Counted from the first letter of the stretch, positions 25,302 to 35,815 are shown. The stretch: DNA of 64,000 bases from Legionella israelensis (GCF_004571175.1 NZ_CP038273.1:682001-746000), one strand, 5' to 3'. Notes: generated by a model from the letters alone, not told the origin. Program-made: numbers and translations.

Positions 25302-26152
25302 AAAGTACGTCTTTTGATAGCCGAAACCGGGATCAGAGTCTCACCGTTGTGTTGAGTTCTTCGCGACTCTCCTTTCCAGGCATGGCCATAGACCACTTCA
25401 TATGACAAAGGATATTTGCCTTCGGATGTGGTTTGCTCAGCATAATTTTTCACAAACTGTTGCCAAAGCTTTTTGCCGGTTAAACCCTGTTTTCTCTTTT
25501 GGTTTATGTTTCGAACGCCCTGCATTTTCAAGGCTTGCAACAACTTCGCTAAACTATCATATTGAACCTTCAATAACTCCATATCAATCACCGGTTCTAA
25601 GAAATGTTCATTGAGCAACCAGTCCCCAATATCATGCATGTCTGCAAATTCATTAGCATGAGCATGATGGTCCATAGACCAAGCCTGCCTTAATTCTTTA
25701 AAGGTATCAGGTCCTAAGGTCGTAAACATCAAGCATCCATTAACTTTCATGACACGATTTAACTCACGAAAAACATCTTTTACTGAATTTGACCAATGAA
25801 TAACCTGATTGGAAAAAACCAAGTCGAAAACGCCTGAAGCAAAAGGCATATAAGTCATATCACCATTAATTAGCGGCCATTTTCGGCGCCAGCCTTGCTT
25901 TTCCCTGGCTTGTAACAACATATGATAGGCAATATCAAAACCGACAATTTCGGCTTTGGGATAACGACGTTTCAACTGACTGGTGAATTGCCCAGTCCCA
26001 CAACCCAGATCCAATATACGTGCCGGATTGATTTTCAAATAGTCTAAACGCTCAAACATTCGCCTGCCGATTTCATGTTGTACCTTGGCAACTTGCTCAT
26101 ATTCATGAGCGTGTTGGTTAAAGGACTTGCAAATTTCAATCTTGGCATTCAT
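25286..26152 (-). CDS. bioC: Malonyl-[acyl-carrier protein] O-methyltransferase BioC
   Basis: About 288 residues of a class I SAM methyltransferase with motif I ILDLGCGTGQF. BioC features are the N-terminal SFNQHAHEYEQVAKVQ, FDLVFSNQVIHWSN, and MFTTLGPDTFKELR with the following helix. BioC caps malonyl-thioester by methylation to start pimelate (biotin) synthesis. The frame extends to 26221, but ATG 26152 (MNAKIEICKSF) fits the family and avoids overlap with comF. The rest of the biotin operon is not nearby. Confidence 0.9.
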   Translation of the reverse strand: MNAKIEICKSFNQHAHEYEQVAKVQHEIGRRMFERLDYLKINPARILDLGCGTGQFTSQLKRRYPKAEIVGFDIAYHMLLQAREKQGWRRKWPLINGDMTYMPFASGVFDLVFSNQVIHWSNSVKDVFRELNRVMKVNGCLMFTTLGPDTFKELRQAWSMDHHAHANEFADMHDIGDWLLNEHFLEPVIDMELLKVQYDSLAKLLQALKMQGVRNINQKRKQGLTGKKLWQQFVKNYAEQTTSEGKYPLSYEVVYGHAWKGESRRTQHNGETLIPVSAIKRRTFQSVE

Positions 26153-26193
26153 GATATGACTTGAGGAAAAATTAAAAGGGACATCCAACGCTC

Positions 26194-26895
26194 GTGCTTC
26201 AGATTTTCGCCAGTATAACACAGAGACTGCGTTTTCCTACAGTCTGTCTATTATGCAAACAATATCAACGTGATGCCCAATTCATCTGCAAAGAGTGTCT
26301 CTGTCTTTTTAAATCGATAAAATATGGCTGTAAATACTGCGCCTGCCCCCTTCCAGATGCCCATTTTCCAGTGTGCGGAGCCTGCAGCACAAAGCAACCT
26401 GATTTTGACCGTGCCATTATCGCTTATCCTTATGAAGAACCTTTACGAACCCTTATTCATCAATTCAAATATCAGGAAAAACTCTATCTGGTCTCTTTTC
26501 TAAGCCAGTTAATGCTTCCTTTTCTAAAAGAATGCGATGAAATCCCTCAATGCCTTATACCGGTCCCTATGCACCCTCAGCGGCTGAAACAAAGAGGTTT
26601 TAATCAGGCTGCCGTACTTACCAAAGCCTTGGCGAAAAAAATGCACATCCCCTATCAACTGCAAGGATGTCAAAAAATCATCAATACTAAACCCCAGGCC
26701 AGTCTTGATAAAAAGCAGCGGGCAAAAAATCTCAGGCAGGCATTTACAGTCAATACCTTGCCTTATCAACACATCGCGCTTGTCGATGATCTTTTAACCA
26801 CAGGAAATACGGCTAATGAATTAGCACGAGCTTTCAAGAAAAAAGGCGTTCTGCGGGTGGACGTCTGGTGCTGTGCTCGAGCCGTATTGGCTTAG
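26194..26895 (+). CDS. comF: ComF-family phosphoribosyltransferase-like protein
   Basis: A 233-residue protein with an N-terminal double zinc-finger region (CLLC, CKEC, CKYC, CGAC) and a type I phosphoribosyltransferase fold with the PRPP loop IALVDDLLTTGNTANE (about 190-205). ComF/GntX proteins are needed for natural transformation. The best start is GTG at 26194. It is divergent from bioC with about 40 bases between starts. Legionella relatives are naturally competent; radA and pilU nearby also serve DNA uptake, though not in one operon. Confidence 0.88.
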   Translation: MLQIFASITQRLRFPTVCLLCKQYQRDAQFICKECLCLFKSIKYGCKYCACPLPDAHFPVCGACSTKQPDFDRAIIAYPYEEPLRTLIHQFKYQEKLYLVSFLSQLMLPFLKECDEIPQCLIPVPMHPQRLKQRGFNQAAVLTKALAKKMHIPYQLQGCQKIINTKPQASLDKKQRAKNLRQAFTVNTLPYQHIALVDDLLTTGNTANELARAFKKKGVLRVDVWCCARAVLA

Positions 26896-27035
26896 GTTCG
26901 GATTATTCTGAAATGACCGGGAACAGCCTGAGAGTATAGTTCCCCGCTTCAATGGATCCCACGGGAATTCAATGTAAGATGCCATGCATTGGGATGATTT
27001 TCTCCGCTATAGCACAAAAAGATTTAAATTTTTAT

Positions 27036-27068
27036 CGAATACCCGCGGCATTTGACCGTGGTTCCACT
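27036..27068. repeat. Palindromic repeat fragment
   Basis: GAATACCCGCGGCATTTGACCGTGGTTCC is a decayed form of the terminal hairpin seen in the 13-14 kb arrays. It sits between comF and the M50 protease gene. Confidence 0.55.
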
Positions 27069-27104
27069 CATGCAATAGAGGACTCAAATTCTATGAATAA
27101 AAAA

Positions 27105-28178
27105 TCATCCTTGTGCATACCGGTGCAAATCATTGGCCAAAAGATTAAGCAGAATCACAAAAAACACGATCATCGCCAAACGGAACAGCAAGATTTCCAG
27201 GGCAACAGACATGGGCTTGCCACGAATTTTCTCAATTATCGTATAAAGTATAGAGCCCCCATCAAGACCTGGAATGGGGAATATATTGGCCAAAGCCACT
27301 GCCAGACTGAAAGTGGCTATAAAAGACATAAATACAGCTACTCCTTCCATAAAAGACGAGATACTGACAGAAAACATACCAATGGGACCTAACAGGCTTG
27401 TAAAAGGGATTTTTCCAGTAAAAAGTAATTTAAACATAATGATAAAAAAGTATAATGTCTCCGTCATCTGGGCTGTAGCTCTTGAAACTGCGTCCAGGAA
27501 GGAATCTGCCGCTAATCGCCGTTTTTTTACGGATACATCCGGTTGAAACCCGAGGCTGTCAAACAGCGAGTTATCTCTTGGTTTAAGAAACCAGTGACTG
27601 AGATCAAAATGCAGTAAGCGGGTATCCCCCGCTTCATTCTGAACCTTAACCGCCACTTTTTTTTCACCCATGGCAATCATCAAGCGCATGCCTACCTGAC
27701 GCCAGGAAGGCGTTTCCTGCCCTTCAATCACCAGGATTTTATCTCCTTTCTGCAATCCTGATTCAGCCGCAAGGCTCTCGGCCTGTACAGATTTTACCTG
27801 CGGTGGATAATGAAAAACGCCAATAGAAAACACTAGCAGCAAGGCTATCCACGCCGTTAACAGATTAACAATGACCCCTGCCAGTAAAATGATGATGCGA
27901 ACATAGGCTGGCTGTTTATCAAAGCAATGGATATAATCTTTTTTTTCTACAGGCTCAATACGTGAATTCAGCAGTTGGACATAACCCCCAAGCGGTAAAA
28001 GAGCCCATATCCACTCAATACCGCTCTTGCTTTGCCAACGAATAAGAGGTTTACCAAAGCCAATGGAGATCCGCTTGATTTTTACGTTAAAAAAGCGGGC
28101 TGCTATGGCATGCCCCGCTTCATGAAGACCCACCACTAAAAGCAAAGTCAGTATAATGGCCAAAAACCCTTCGATCAT
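27105..28178 (-). CDS. M50-family site-2 metalloprotease with one PDZ domain
   Basis: A 357-residue membrane protease with the zinc motif HEAGH (His19, Glu20, His23) in the first helix and the third ligand in NIFPIPGLDGG (about 303-313). A single PDZ domain lies between (about 105-190; SGLQKGDKILVIEG). RseP has two PDZ domains and sits with dxr, cdsA and bamA; this one has neither feature, so it is a paralogue rather than rseP itself. Site-2 proteases cut membrane-anchored regulators; the substrate here is unknown. A small conserved-looking gene lies 16 bases upstream and is probably cotranscribed. Confidence 0.88.
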   Translation of the reverse strand: MIEGFLAIILTLLLVVGLHEAGHAIAARFFNVKIKRISIGFGKPLIRWQSKSGIEWIWALLPLGGYVQLLNSRIEPVEKKDYIHCFDKQPAYVRIIILLAGVIVNLLTAWIALLLVFSIGVFHYPPQVKSVQAESLAAESGLQKGDKILVIEGQETPSWRQVGMRLMIAMGEKKVAVKVQNEAGDTRLLHFDLSHWFLKPRDNSLFDSLGFQPDVSVKKRRLAADSFLDAVSRATAQMTETLYFFIIMFKLLFTGKIPFTSLLGPIGMFSVSISSFMEGVAVFMSFIATFSLAVALANIFPIPGLDGGSILYTIIEKIRGKPMSVALEILLFRLAMIVFFVILLNLLANDLHRYAQG

Positions 28179-28194
28179 CGACTATTCCTTCATC

Positions 28195-28479
28195 TTAACG
28201 GCTTTTTTTCGTATTATCGACCACAAGCTTCAATAAGGAGTGCCCTTGACGGACAGAGAGTTGATGTTCATTTCTGTACACTTCAAATGTACGGTAAGCC
28301 TGATCCGTTTCGCTGTCCACCAACTCGACATCATCGCCATGTTCATCCACCAAAGTAATGCTCAAATGCATCTCACGGAATTGTTCGATATGGTAACGTT
28401 CTTTAAACAGGCGCAAAACACTGGCCAAGCTTTCAACCGCTTCTTCCCCATTATGCTTACCCTGAAAAATAATGTCCAT
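28195..28479 (-). CDS. Small hypothetical protein upstream of the M50 protease
   Basis: A 94-residue cytosolic protein, no recognised family. It reads as an alpha/beta domain: helix GEEAVESLASVLRLFKERY, then strands MHLSITLVDEHGDDVELVD and TFEVYRN, and a final helix. The ATG is 16 bases upstream of the protease start on the same strand, and a GGAG-like site precedes it. A regulator or partner of the protease is possible but unproven. Confidence 0.7.
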   Translation of the reverse strand: MDIIFQGKHNGEEAVESLASVLRLFKERYHIEQFREMHLSITLVDEHGDDVELVDSETDQAYRTFEVYRNEHQLSVRQGHSLLKLVVDNTKKSR

Positions 28480-28591
28480 CTGCAGCTCCTTATCAGATTA
28501 ACATTTGCTGTAATGATTTGTCTTTATTAGCGGCTGTGATTTGTGGGACTTGAGGTTCTTGGAAGTTTTAAAAAATTTAAGTGAGAAAGAA

Positions 28592-29551
28592 TCAGAAGCC
28601 CTTATTAATTGGTTGTTCGGAGGGCTCGGATGTATGTTCACTAGATTTATCGTGTGATGATTCTTTTTCGTAAAACAATTCAGCAGATTCTTTTCGCTTT
28701 TTCGCGCTTGTCAATTCTGCAGCAACGTGACGTTTCTCTCTATTATTTTCCATTAAAAGGGTTTCAGTGTTTGATACTTGGCCTGTCTTCATATTTAACG
28801 CTAATTGTGTCTTCCTCAATTCATCAAATCGCTTTGGTGCTTTCTCTCCTAAATTAGAAAACTTATTTACCGCCCATACAATAAATCTTTGAAAAAGATT
28901 AGCTTGATCATATTTTACTTTAACAGCCCATTGCTCAAGCATTGATAAAGGAACTTGTTTCTCTTGCTCGTCTTTCAGTTTACTTTTTTCACCCTTTAGC
29001 GTCTCTAAACTCGTTTGAAGAGCCTCAGATTTTTTACTTAGTTCCTCATGTTTACTGCTAAAGTATGAAACGGCAACATCAGCTTCATTTTTTGCAACGG
29101 TATTATGTTCCTTTCTAACAAAAACCATCATCTTTAAAAAATCCTCGTTAGCCGATGAGTTTTCTCTAATGTGTTGATCCGCAAAATTTATTTCTTCTTT
29201 GATTTTATCTGATTTTTCCTCAGCAGATAAATTTTTAAAATCTTGCATTCTAGCTTGTATAAGCATGTGTTCTAATTTTTTATAGCTATCCTCTAGTTTT
29301 AGCCAAGCCCGCACGGTACCTTCTTCGTTTTTTTTCTCTATTTGCCGACAATATAATTCTTGTAGTATAAGATAGTTAATTTGCTTTTCTATTAATACCG
29401 ACTCATGGTAGAGGTGCTCACTGGCCTCTTGTTTAAAATCGTCTAATGCATTAAAAATTGCTTGTTTTAATCCATTTTCTGATTTTGCCTCAACCATTTT
29501 TGCCAATTCTGTTCTTTGAGTCAGAAAATAATCATATAATTCATTAAACAT
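28592..29551 (-). CDS. Coiled-coil hypothetical protein, candidate effector
   Basis: About 319 residues, almost all helix, with heptad-rich stretches (about 165-225 and 255-300). No signal peptide or membrane segment is seen. The C-terminal 30 residues are rich in Glu and Ser (AELFYEKESSHDKSSEHTSE), as in many Dot/Icm substrates. ATG 29551 (MFNELYDYFLTQ) is preferred over a TTG at 29572. It stands alone between the M50 pair and divergent hemA, with AT-rich flanks. The effector role is inference only. Confidence 0.62.
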   Translation of the reverse strand: MFNELYDYFLTQRTELAKMVEAKSENGLKQAIFNALDDFKQEASEHLYHESVLIEKQINYLILQELYCRQIEKKNEEGTVRAWLKLEDSYKKLEHMLIQARMQDFKNLSAEEKSDKIKEEINFADQHIRENSSANEDFLKMMVFVRKEHNTVAKNEADVAVSYFSSKHEELSKKSEALQTSLETLKGEKSKLKDEQEKQVPLSMLEQWAVKVKYDQANLFQRFIVWAVNKFSNLGEKAPKRFDELRKTQLALNMKTGQVSNTETLLMENNREKRHVAAELTSAKKRKESAELFYEKESSHDKSSEHTSEPSEQPINKGF

Positions 29552-29723
29552 AATATTAATACCAATTAACAATGAAAAATTGCTTAATTAATTAGCATTT
29601 TAGCTCTTTTTTATTAAAATAGTATTAACAAAAAATTTAAACAGAGTACTTCCTTATCCTACACACTACACATTCCGCCCCCTTTCGTTTACAATTGAGC
29701 AAAATCTCTTTTGTAAAATTTCT

Positions 29724-30998
29724 ATGGTGTTTGTTGCCTGCGGACTTAATCATAAGACGGCCCCTCTGCCTATGCGGGAAAAATTCGCACGTCCTTTAGA
29801 AGCTCAGGAAAATTTACTCAATCATCTGCTCATTACCTCTGCTGCGAATGAAGCTGCCATGTTGTCCACATGCAACCGTACGGAATTTTATTGTGAGACG
29901 GATACGCCGAATCAGCTGATTCCCTGGCTTGCCGATAAATATCAAATCTGCTCAGATGAGCTTAAGCCTTTTTTATACCTTCATCCCGAGCATCATGGTA
30001 TTCGCCATACACTTCGCGTCGCTAGCGGGCTGGATTCGATGATGCTGGGCGAGCCACAGATCCTTGGCCAAATGAAACAGGCATATCAGCATGCCTGCCA
30101 ACTGGGTACGATAAAAAATAATTTACGCACCACTTTTGAATATATTTTTCGTGCCAGCAAACGGATTCGCAATCGTAGCGGCATCAGCAATAACCCAGTA
30201 TCTGTTGCCTATGCAGCGGTTCAGCTGGTCGGACAAATGTTTGCGGATTTTTATAGCCTGCGCGTTTTTCTTATCGGTTCAGGTGAAACCTCCTCTCTCG
30301 TCGCTAAATATTTGAAAAAGCAAGGTGTTCATCAATTTTTTATCGCCAGCCGCAGTCTGGAAAACGCAGAGAAACTGGCTGCATCGTTTGAAGGTCATGC
30401 CTTAAATATCGGTGATATTCCTCAGTATTTATCCGAAGCCGACATCATTATCTCAGCCACAGCTTGTCCCTTACCCTTTATAAACCAAGGTCTGGTTCGC
30501 CATGCTTTGGAAAAACGTCAATATAAACCGATGTTTTTTCTCGACTTAGCCGTTCCTCGAGACATTGAAGATGATGTGAGAGAATTGGAGCAGATTCAAC
30601 TCTACAATATCGATGATTTACAAACCCTCATCAAAAAAGGCATGAATGAACGGCAAGCCGCTGCAGTGGAAGCAGAACAACTCATTAGCGTTGAACTGGA
30701 TAACTATATTCGCTGGCATCGCTCGCTTAAGGCCAAATCCATGATCTGTCATTATCGAGCGCAAATGGAGGATTTAGCTCAGCAGGAATTGCAGCGTGCT
30801 TTACAAAAGTTATCCCATGGGCATGACCAGCAGTCTGTGCTGAATGAGTTTGGCGAACGTCTCCTGAACAAATTAACCCATAGTCCAACAGTGGGTTTAC
30901 GGAAAGCAGCCCGTGACGGACGAGAAGAGCTTCTTACTCTGGCTGATTATCTTTTTAATCCTTCAACCCTTCGCACCTCTTATGAAGACATCTCTTAA
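29724..30998 (+). CDS. hemA: Glutamyl-tRNA reductase
   Basis: A 424-residue enzyme, first step of C5 haem synthesis (glutamyl-tRNA to glutamate-1-semialdehyde). Catalytic Cys50 is in [31 protein letters not shown], the NADPH-binding [15 protein letters not shown] and the C-terminal dimerisation helix are intact. It overlaps the prfA start by 17 bases, giving the conserved hemA-prfA-prmC order. Confidence 0.97.
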   Translation: MVFVACGLNHKTAPLPMREKFARPLEAQENLLNHLLITSAANEAAMLSTCNRTEFYCETDTPNQLIPWLADKYQICSDELKPFLYLHPEHHGIRHTLRVASGLDSMMLGEPQILGQMKQAYQHACQLGTIKNNLRTTFEYIFRASKRIRNRSGISNNPVSVAYAAVQLVGQMFADFYSLRVFLIGSGETSSLVAKYLKKQGVHQFFIASRSLENAEKLAASFEGHALNIGDIPQYLSEADIIISATACPLPFINQGLVRHALEKRQYKPMFFLDLAVPRDIEDDVRELEQIQLYNIDDLQTLIKKGMNERQAAAVEAEQLISVELDNYIRWHRSLKAKSMICHYRAQMEDLAQQELQRALQKLSHGHDQQSVLNEFGERLLNKLTHSPTVGLRKAARDGREELLTLADYLFNPSTLRTSYEDIS

Positions 30999-32070
30999 GT
31001 TAAAACTGGAACATATGCTGGAACGATATCAGGAGGTGGGACGGTTGTTATCGGAAGCTGAGATCATTGCTGATCAGCCAAAATACACTACCTTATCTAA
31101 AGAATATGCTCAGCTGGAACCCATTGCCCATAGTTATGAGAGTTATCTCAAAGCCATGGAAAATCTACAATCTCTGGAAGAGTTATTGGCAGGAGAGGAT
31201 AAAGAGCTTGCAGAGATGGCGGCAGAAGAAATCGAAACCGTTAAAGCGCAGGTGGAAGAATTAAACGAACGTCTGCAATGGCATCTCATTCCCAAGGATC
31301 CTGACGACGAAAGGAATGTTTACCTGGAAATACGAGCCGGTACAGGAGGTGATGAAGCGGCTATTTTTGCCGGTGATTTGTTTCGCATGTACAGTCGTTA
31401 CGCAGAAACACAAGGCTGGCAGGTTGAGGTCGTCTCTGCCAGTCATGGGGAGCATGGCGGATTTAAGGAAATCATTGCTCGGGTGAGCGGTCATAATGTG
31501 TATTCCCAATTAAAATTTGAATCGGGAGCCCATCGAGTACAACGCATTCCGGAAACTGAATCTCAAGGGCGGGTGCACACTTCTGCCTGTACTGTAGCCA
31601 TCATGCCCGAAGTCGAAGAAATCGATGAGATTCAAGTCAACCCCGATGATTTACGCATCGATACCTACCGTTCATCAGGAGCTGGCGGACAGCATGTCAA
31701 TAAAACCGATTCCGCTATACGCATTACTCATTTACCTACCGGCGTGGTGGTTGAGTGTCAGGATGAGCGTTCACAACATAAAAACCGGGCAAAAGCCATG
31801 GCCTTGCTGAAAACCAAGTTGCTGGACGCCGAGCAAAGCAAACAAAGACAACAACAAGCGCAAACGCGAAAGTCCTTGGTCGGAAGCGGCGATCGCTCAG
31901 AGCGGATTCGTACTTACAATTTCCCACAAGGTCGCCTGACGGACCATCGCATAAACCTCACCCTTTATCAACTCAATGACATCATTGCCGGAGATCTTTC
32001 TCCCGTGATTCAAGCATTGCAAAGTGAACATCATACTGAACTACTTGCTGAATTAGGTCGTAATGATTGA
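30982..32070 (+). CDS. prfA: Peptide chain release factor 1
   Basis: A 362-residue release factor for UAA/UAG. The catalytic GGQ is in [12 protein letters not shown] and the stop-recognition region includes [15 protein letters not shown] upstream. The frame is open to 30913, but ATG 30982 ([19 protein letters not shown]) gives the family length. It overlaps hemA by 17 bases and prmC by 8 bases, so translation of the three is coupled. The glutamine of GGQ is the target of PrmC, encoded next. Confidence 0.97.
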   Translation: MKTSLKLKLEHMLERYQEVGRLLSEAEIIADQPKYTTLSKEYAQLEPIAHSYESYLKAMENLQSLEELLAGEDKELAEMAAEEIETVKAQVEELNERLQWHLIPKDPDDERNVYLEIRAGTGGDEAAIFAGDLFRMYSRYAETQGWQVEVVSASHGEHGGFKEIIARVSGHNVYSQLKFESGAHRVQRIPETESQGRVHTSACTVAIMPEVEEIDEIQVNPDDLRIDTYRSSGAGGQHVNKTDSAIRITHLPTGVVVECQDERSQHKNRAKAMALLKTKLLDAEQSKQRQQQAQTRKSLVGSGDRSERIRTYNFPQGRLTDHRINLTLYQLNDIIAGDLSPVIQALQSEHHTELLAELGRND

Positions 32071-32905
32071 TATCAACACCATACTTCTTAAGGCCACCGA
32101 AAAACTGCAAGCTAAAAGCTCAAGCCCAAGACTGGATGCCGAAGTTTTGCTTGCCCATCTATTAAAAGCCTCTCGCAGCTATTTATACGCTCATAAAGAA
32201 CAGATTTTAACTGAGAGGCAACTTGAGCAATACCAAGCCCTGATTGACAAACGTTTTGAGGGAATTCCTGTGGCTTATCTCACAGGAAACCGAGAATTCT
32301 GGTCATTTACCTTAAAAGTAAATCGATATACTCTGATTCCCCGCCCTTCAACCGAAAAACTGGTGGAAATCACTCTTCAACTTCTGCAACATCAGCCTCA
32401 GGCCAAAATCCTGGATCTTGGTACCGGCAGTGGAGCCATTGCCATTGCACTGGCCAAAGAAAGGCCCGACTGGCAGATCACAGCCTGCGATAAAAGTGAA
32501 CAAGCCCTGGAGGTAGCCCAGGAAAATGCTCAATCACTTGCCGCAAACCACATTCGTTTTTATCTGTCCAACTGGTTTACTCATCTGCCTCCGGATCACT
32601 ATCATGCTATTGTTTCCAATCCGCCCTATATTGCTGAGAATGATCCGCATCTTAAACAGGGAGACGTCCAATTTGAACCTGCTGAAGCTTTAGTTAGTGG
32701 CAAAGACGGATTGAATGCCCTAAAAACCATCAGCCAACAAGCCTATCCCTTTCTATTGCCCAAAGGATTTCTTCTTCTGGAACACGGATATGATCAAAAA
32801 TCAGCTATAACGTCTATACTAAAACAATCAGGTTATAAGAAGATTCAATGTTGGCAAGATGATGAAGGAAATGATCGGATTTGTGGAGGGCAGCGAGAAA
32901 ATTAA
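32063..32905 (+). CDS. prmC: Release factor glutamine methyltransferase
   Basis: A 280-residue SAM-dependent N5-glutamine methyltransferase with motif [17 protein letters not shown] and the NPPY catalytic motif (Asn186) in SNPPYIAEN. The N-terminal helical domain recognises release factors. It methylates the GGQ glutamine of RF1 and RF2. The start overlaps the prfA stop by 8 bases. Confidence 0.97.
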   Translation: MIDINTILLKATEKLQAKSSSPRLDAEVLLAHLLKASRSYLYAHKEQILTERQLEQYQALIDKRFEGIPVAYLTGNREFWSFTLKVNRYTLIPRPSTEKLVEITLQLLQHQPQAKILDLGTGSGAIAIALAKERPDWQITACDKSEQALEVAQENAQSLAANHIRFYLSNWFTHLPPDHYHAIVSNPPYIAENDPHLKQGDVQFEPAEALVSGKDGLNALKTISQQAYPFLLPKGFLLLEHGYDQKSAITSILKQSGYKKIQCWQDDEGNDRICGGQREN

Positions 32906-32993
32906 CAAACTTTTTTGTTGCTGTTACCGTCTTTTTTTGGTATACCTTGCCATCTTCCGCAAGGATCGCGTTAAATGAATAAAGGAGGTTTAA

Positions 32994-33470
32994 ATGGCAG
33001 AACAAATAACCGATTCAAAAAAAGAGAGATTAGCCAACGTGAAAAATGATACTGTAACCAATATGGGCATCACCCCTTATCAGGAAACTGAGGGTGAAGA
33101 GTACATGAATGAACGACAACTTGCTCATATCGAAAAAATCTTACTTGCATGGCGCCAATCCTTGATGGAAGAAGTCGATAGAACCATGAGTCATATGAAA
33201 GATGAAGCTGCTAATTTTCCCGATCCATCGGACCGAGCCAGTCAGGAGGAGGAATTCAGTATCGAGTTAAGAACAAGGGATCGAGAAAGGAAACTGATTA
33301 AAAAAATTGAAGACGCTCTGGAAAGGCTGCATGAAGAGGATTTTGGCTATTGTGAAGCCTGCGGTATTGAAATTGGTCTTCGTCGCTTGGAAGCCCGCCC
33401 AACTGCGACGTTGTGTATTGATTGCAAGACACTTTCAGAAATTAAGGAGCGTCAAAATCAGGGGGCTTAG
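32994..33470 (+). CDS. dksA: RNA polymerase-binding transcription factor DksA
   Basis: A 158-residue protein with an N-terminal extension, the coiled coil carrying the tip Asp residues ([15 protein letters not shown]), and a four-Cys zinc finger (CEACG and CIDC). DksA works with ppGpp on RNA polymerase; in Legionella it helps the switch to the transmissive phase. A very strong ribosome site (AAAGGAGG) precedes ATG 32994. It is 88 bases after prmC; its own promoter probably lies in that gap. Confidence 0.96.
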   Translation: MAEQITDSKKERLANVKNDTVTNMGITPYQETEGEEYMNERQLAHIEKILLAWRQSLMEEVDRTMSHMKDEAANFPDPSDRASQEEEFSIELRTRDRERKLIKKIEDALERLHEEDFGYCEACGIEIGLRRLEARPTATLCIDCKTLSEIKERQNQGA

Positions 33471-33718
33471 CGGCTATTATTCTCGCTGTTCATTCAACAT
33501 ATCTTGCTTTTTATACTGGACATTTTTCCATGGTAGCTCAATCCACAGTATTGACAATAACATACACGGACAGAATTTAGTTCAGATTACGAGAAACTCT
33601 ACTAAAAAGCATAGCATGGTGTTTTCTTAGGTAAAGAAAAAGCAAAAGTTAAGGACCTTGAAATACAGTTATATTAATCAGAATCCTGTAAAAATTGGTG
33701 AGTTGGAAAAATTAACAC

Positions 33719-34226
33719 CACGAATCCCCACGGCATCGACCGCGGTATCTATACGAAGTTCTGTTTAGACCCCGCTATCAAGTAGCGGGGATTCGATGGA
33801 AAAAATGGCTTTGGAAAATACAACCCCACGAATTACCGCGGCATCGACCACGGTATCTATACGAAGTTCTGTTTAGACCCCGCTATCAAGTAGCGGGGAT
33901 TCGATGGAAAAAATGGCTTTGGAAAATACAACCCCACGAATTATTGCGGCATCGACCACGGTATCTATACGAAGCTCTGTTTAGACCCCGCTATCAAGTA
34001 GCGGCGATTCGATGGAAAAATGGCTTTGGAAAATACAACCCCACGAATTACCGCGGCATCGACCACGGTATCTATACGAAGCTCTGTTTAGACCCCGCTA
34101 TCAAGTAGCGGGGATTCGATGGAAAAATGGCTTTGGAAAATACAACCCCACGAATTACCGCGGCATCGACCGCGGTATCTATACGAAGCCTTGTATAGAC
34201 CCCTTTATCAAGTAGTGGGGATTCCA
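33719..34226. repeat. Five tandem copies of a 107-108-bp repeat
   Basis: Units start at 33719, 33827, 33935, 34042 and 34149 (spacing 108, 108, 107, 107). Each has CACGAATTACCGCGGCATCG and its palindrome, TATCTATACGAAG, CCCCGCTATCAAGTAGCGGG and a linker ending GGCTTTGGAAAATACAAC. Units differ at only a few bases, so expansion is recent. Units 1 and 5 contain the full CGCGGTATCTATACG string (33741-33755, 34171-34185), the IS110 target. A short open frame inside is a product of the repeat. The block fills the space between dksA and waaA, preceded by a stretch (33640-33715) shared with 35640-35740. Confidence 0.93.
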
Positions 34227-34293
34227 ATATGGCCATTCCTGAACAAGGCTGAGCACTTCCTCTATAAGTGAAATAAAATGCTTCGCCACTCGA

Positions 34294-35553
34294 CTATCTA
34301 GATAATACCTGCTCTATTCGCGCCAAATAACGTTCGATCGAGCCTTTGTTTTTTTCCAGAAAATGATTGGCATTTCTTATCTGGCGGATTCTGATTACTT
34401 CATTCTCATGCAAGTAGATGATTTGATTTACCAAAGCTTCAGGATGATCAATCATGATCATCGCTTCTGCCTGCATTAGATCCTTGCAGATGGTCTTAAA
34501 ATTATGAACATGCGGACCAGTGAAAACGGGAACATTTACAGCTATAGGTTCCAATACGTTATGCCCGCCAACCTCAACAAAACTTCCTCCGACAAAAGCA
34601 TAATGACTCAGTTGATACCAAACCATCAATTCGCCGAGACAATCAAGAATGATCACCTCATTCTGAGGAGAAAGACTATTGGACTCACTGCGCAAGCCGG
34701 TATTAAATCCTTGTTGCACACTGTATTGATAGACCGGCCGGAAGCGTTCCGGATGACGAGGCGCTATCAATAAAAGGACATTTTCAATGGATTGCTGCAA
34801 AACCGGAAGCTGCTCAAGCAATAAAGCCTCTTCATTATCATGAGTACTTGCTGCGATAACTACGGTTCGTTCACTTCCCCAACGGTGTTGCAAGGCTTTG
34901 TATTTATCAGCAATAATGGCAGAAAGTTGTAAATCAAACTTCATATTACCAACAGCATGAACGATATTTTTTCTCGCTCCCAAATGAATGAAGCGCAGAG
35001 CATCGTCTTCACTCTGCGTCAAGATGGCGGTAAACCGATTAAGCACTTTTTTAAAAAAGAAAGCCGCTTTTTGATAGTTTTGCATGGAACGCCTGGATAA
35101 TCTGGCATTCATTAACATTAAAGGTATCTTCATTTTGTGTGCCTCGTAAATCATGTTAGGCCACAACTCTGTTTCCATAATGATACCCAGCCGAGGTTTA
35201 TACCGTTTAAAAAAATGCCGCTGTATTGCAGGTAAATCATAGGGCAGGTACTGATGATACACTTTTTTTTCAAACTGGTTCAGCACTCTTTGTGAGCCAG
35301 TTGGTGTCATTGTAGTCAATAAAACCTTCCATCTTTTTCTTAACATGGCGTCCACCAATGGAGTCACGGCAATCACCTCACCTAAGGAAACCGCATGCAC
35401 CCATACGTCCACCTCACCAGTGGAGGGTGTTGACCACATGAATCGTTCACCAATGCGCTTTCTGTAAGCTGGCAATTGCCTGCTTTTCCACAGCAAACGA
35501 ACGAAGAGAAAAGGGGTCAACAGATACAAAAGATAAGAATAGATAAAACGCAT
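34294..35553 (-). CDS. waaA: 3-deoxy-D-manno-octulosonic acid transferase
   Basis: A 419-residue GT-B glycosyltransferase with an N-terminal membrane anchor (IYSYLLYLLTPFLFVRLLW). It also has the family motifs RIGERF, VHAVSLGEV (catalytic Glu), METELWPN, and the C-terminal GGSFVEVGGHNVLEP donor-binding segment. It adds Kdo to lipid A at the inner membrane. It is monocistronic and convergent with dksA across the repeat array. Confidence 0.96.
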   Translation of the reverse strand: MRFIYSYLLYLLTPFLFVRLLWKSRQLPAYRKRIGERFMWSTPSTGEVDVWVHAVSLGEVIAVTPLVDAMLRKRWKVLLTTMTPTGSQRVLNQFEKKVYHQYLPYDLPAIQRHFFKRYKPRLGIIMETELWPNMIYEAHKMKIPLMLMNARLSRRSMQNYQKAAFFFKKVLNRFTAILTQSEDDALRFIHLGARKNIVHAVGNMKFDLQLSAIIADKYKALQHRWGSERTVVIAASTHDNEEALLLEQLPVLQQSIENVLLLIAPRHPERFRPVYQYSVQQGFNTGLRSESNSLSPQNEVIILDCLGELMVWYQLSHYAFVGGSFVEVGGHNVLEPIAVNVPVFTGPHVHNFKTICKDLMQAEAMIMIDHPEALVNQIIYLHENEVIRIRQIRNANHFLEKNKGSIERYLARIEQVLSR

Positions 35554-35639
35554 GAATATTATTTAACTAAAAGTACTCATTATATACTGAAGTTGCGTCC
35601 TCTATCCATTCTTATCCAATAAAACGGCATTTTAGCCAT

Positions 35640-35815
35640 TCTTTAAATAAAGAAAAGCAAAAATTAAAAGAACTTGGAAATAGATAGGTATACTATCAGA
35701 ATCCACTGCAAATCAGTGAGTTAACAGTAAACTACAAATTATCACATTATCTACCAAGTATCTACACGAAACTATGTTTAGACCCCGCTATCAAGTAGCA
35801 CTGATTTAATTTTAA
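35640..35815. repeat. Degenerate intergenic repeat related to the 33.7-kb array
   Basis: AAAGAAAAGCAAAAATTAAAAG, CTTGGAAATAGATAGG and CAGAATCC align with the prelude of the 33.7-kb array, then TATCTACACGAAACTATGTT and GACCCCGCTATCAAGTAGC match its core before it decays. It is a single copy. Confidence 0.65.

Noticed and set aside
27105-28178. rseP itself
   Set aside because: Only one PDZ domain, and the usual dxr-cdsA-bamA context is missing.
34012-34215. 67-codon plus-strand frame
   Set aside because: It lies wholly in the 107-bp tandem repeats and repeats its own sequence.
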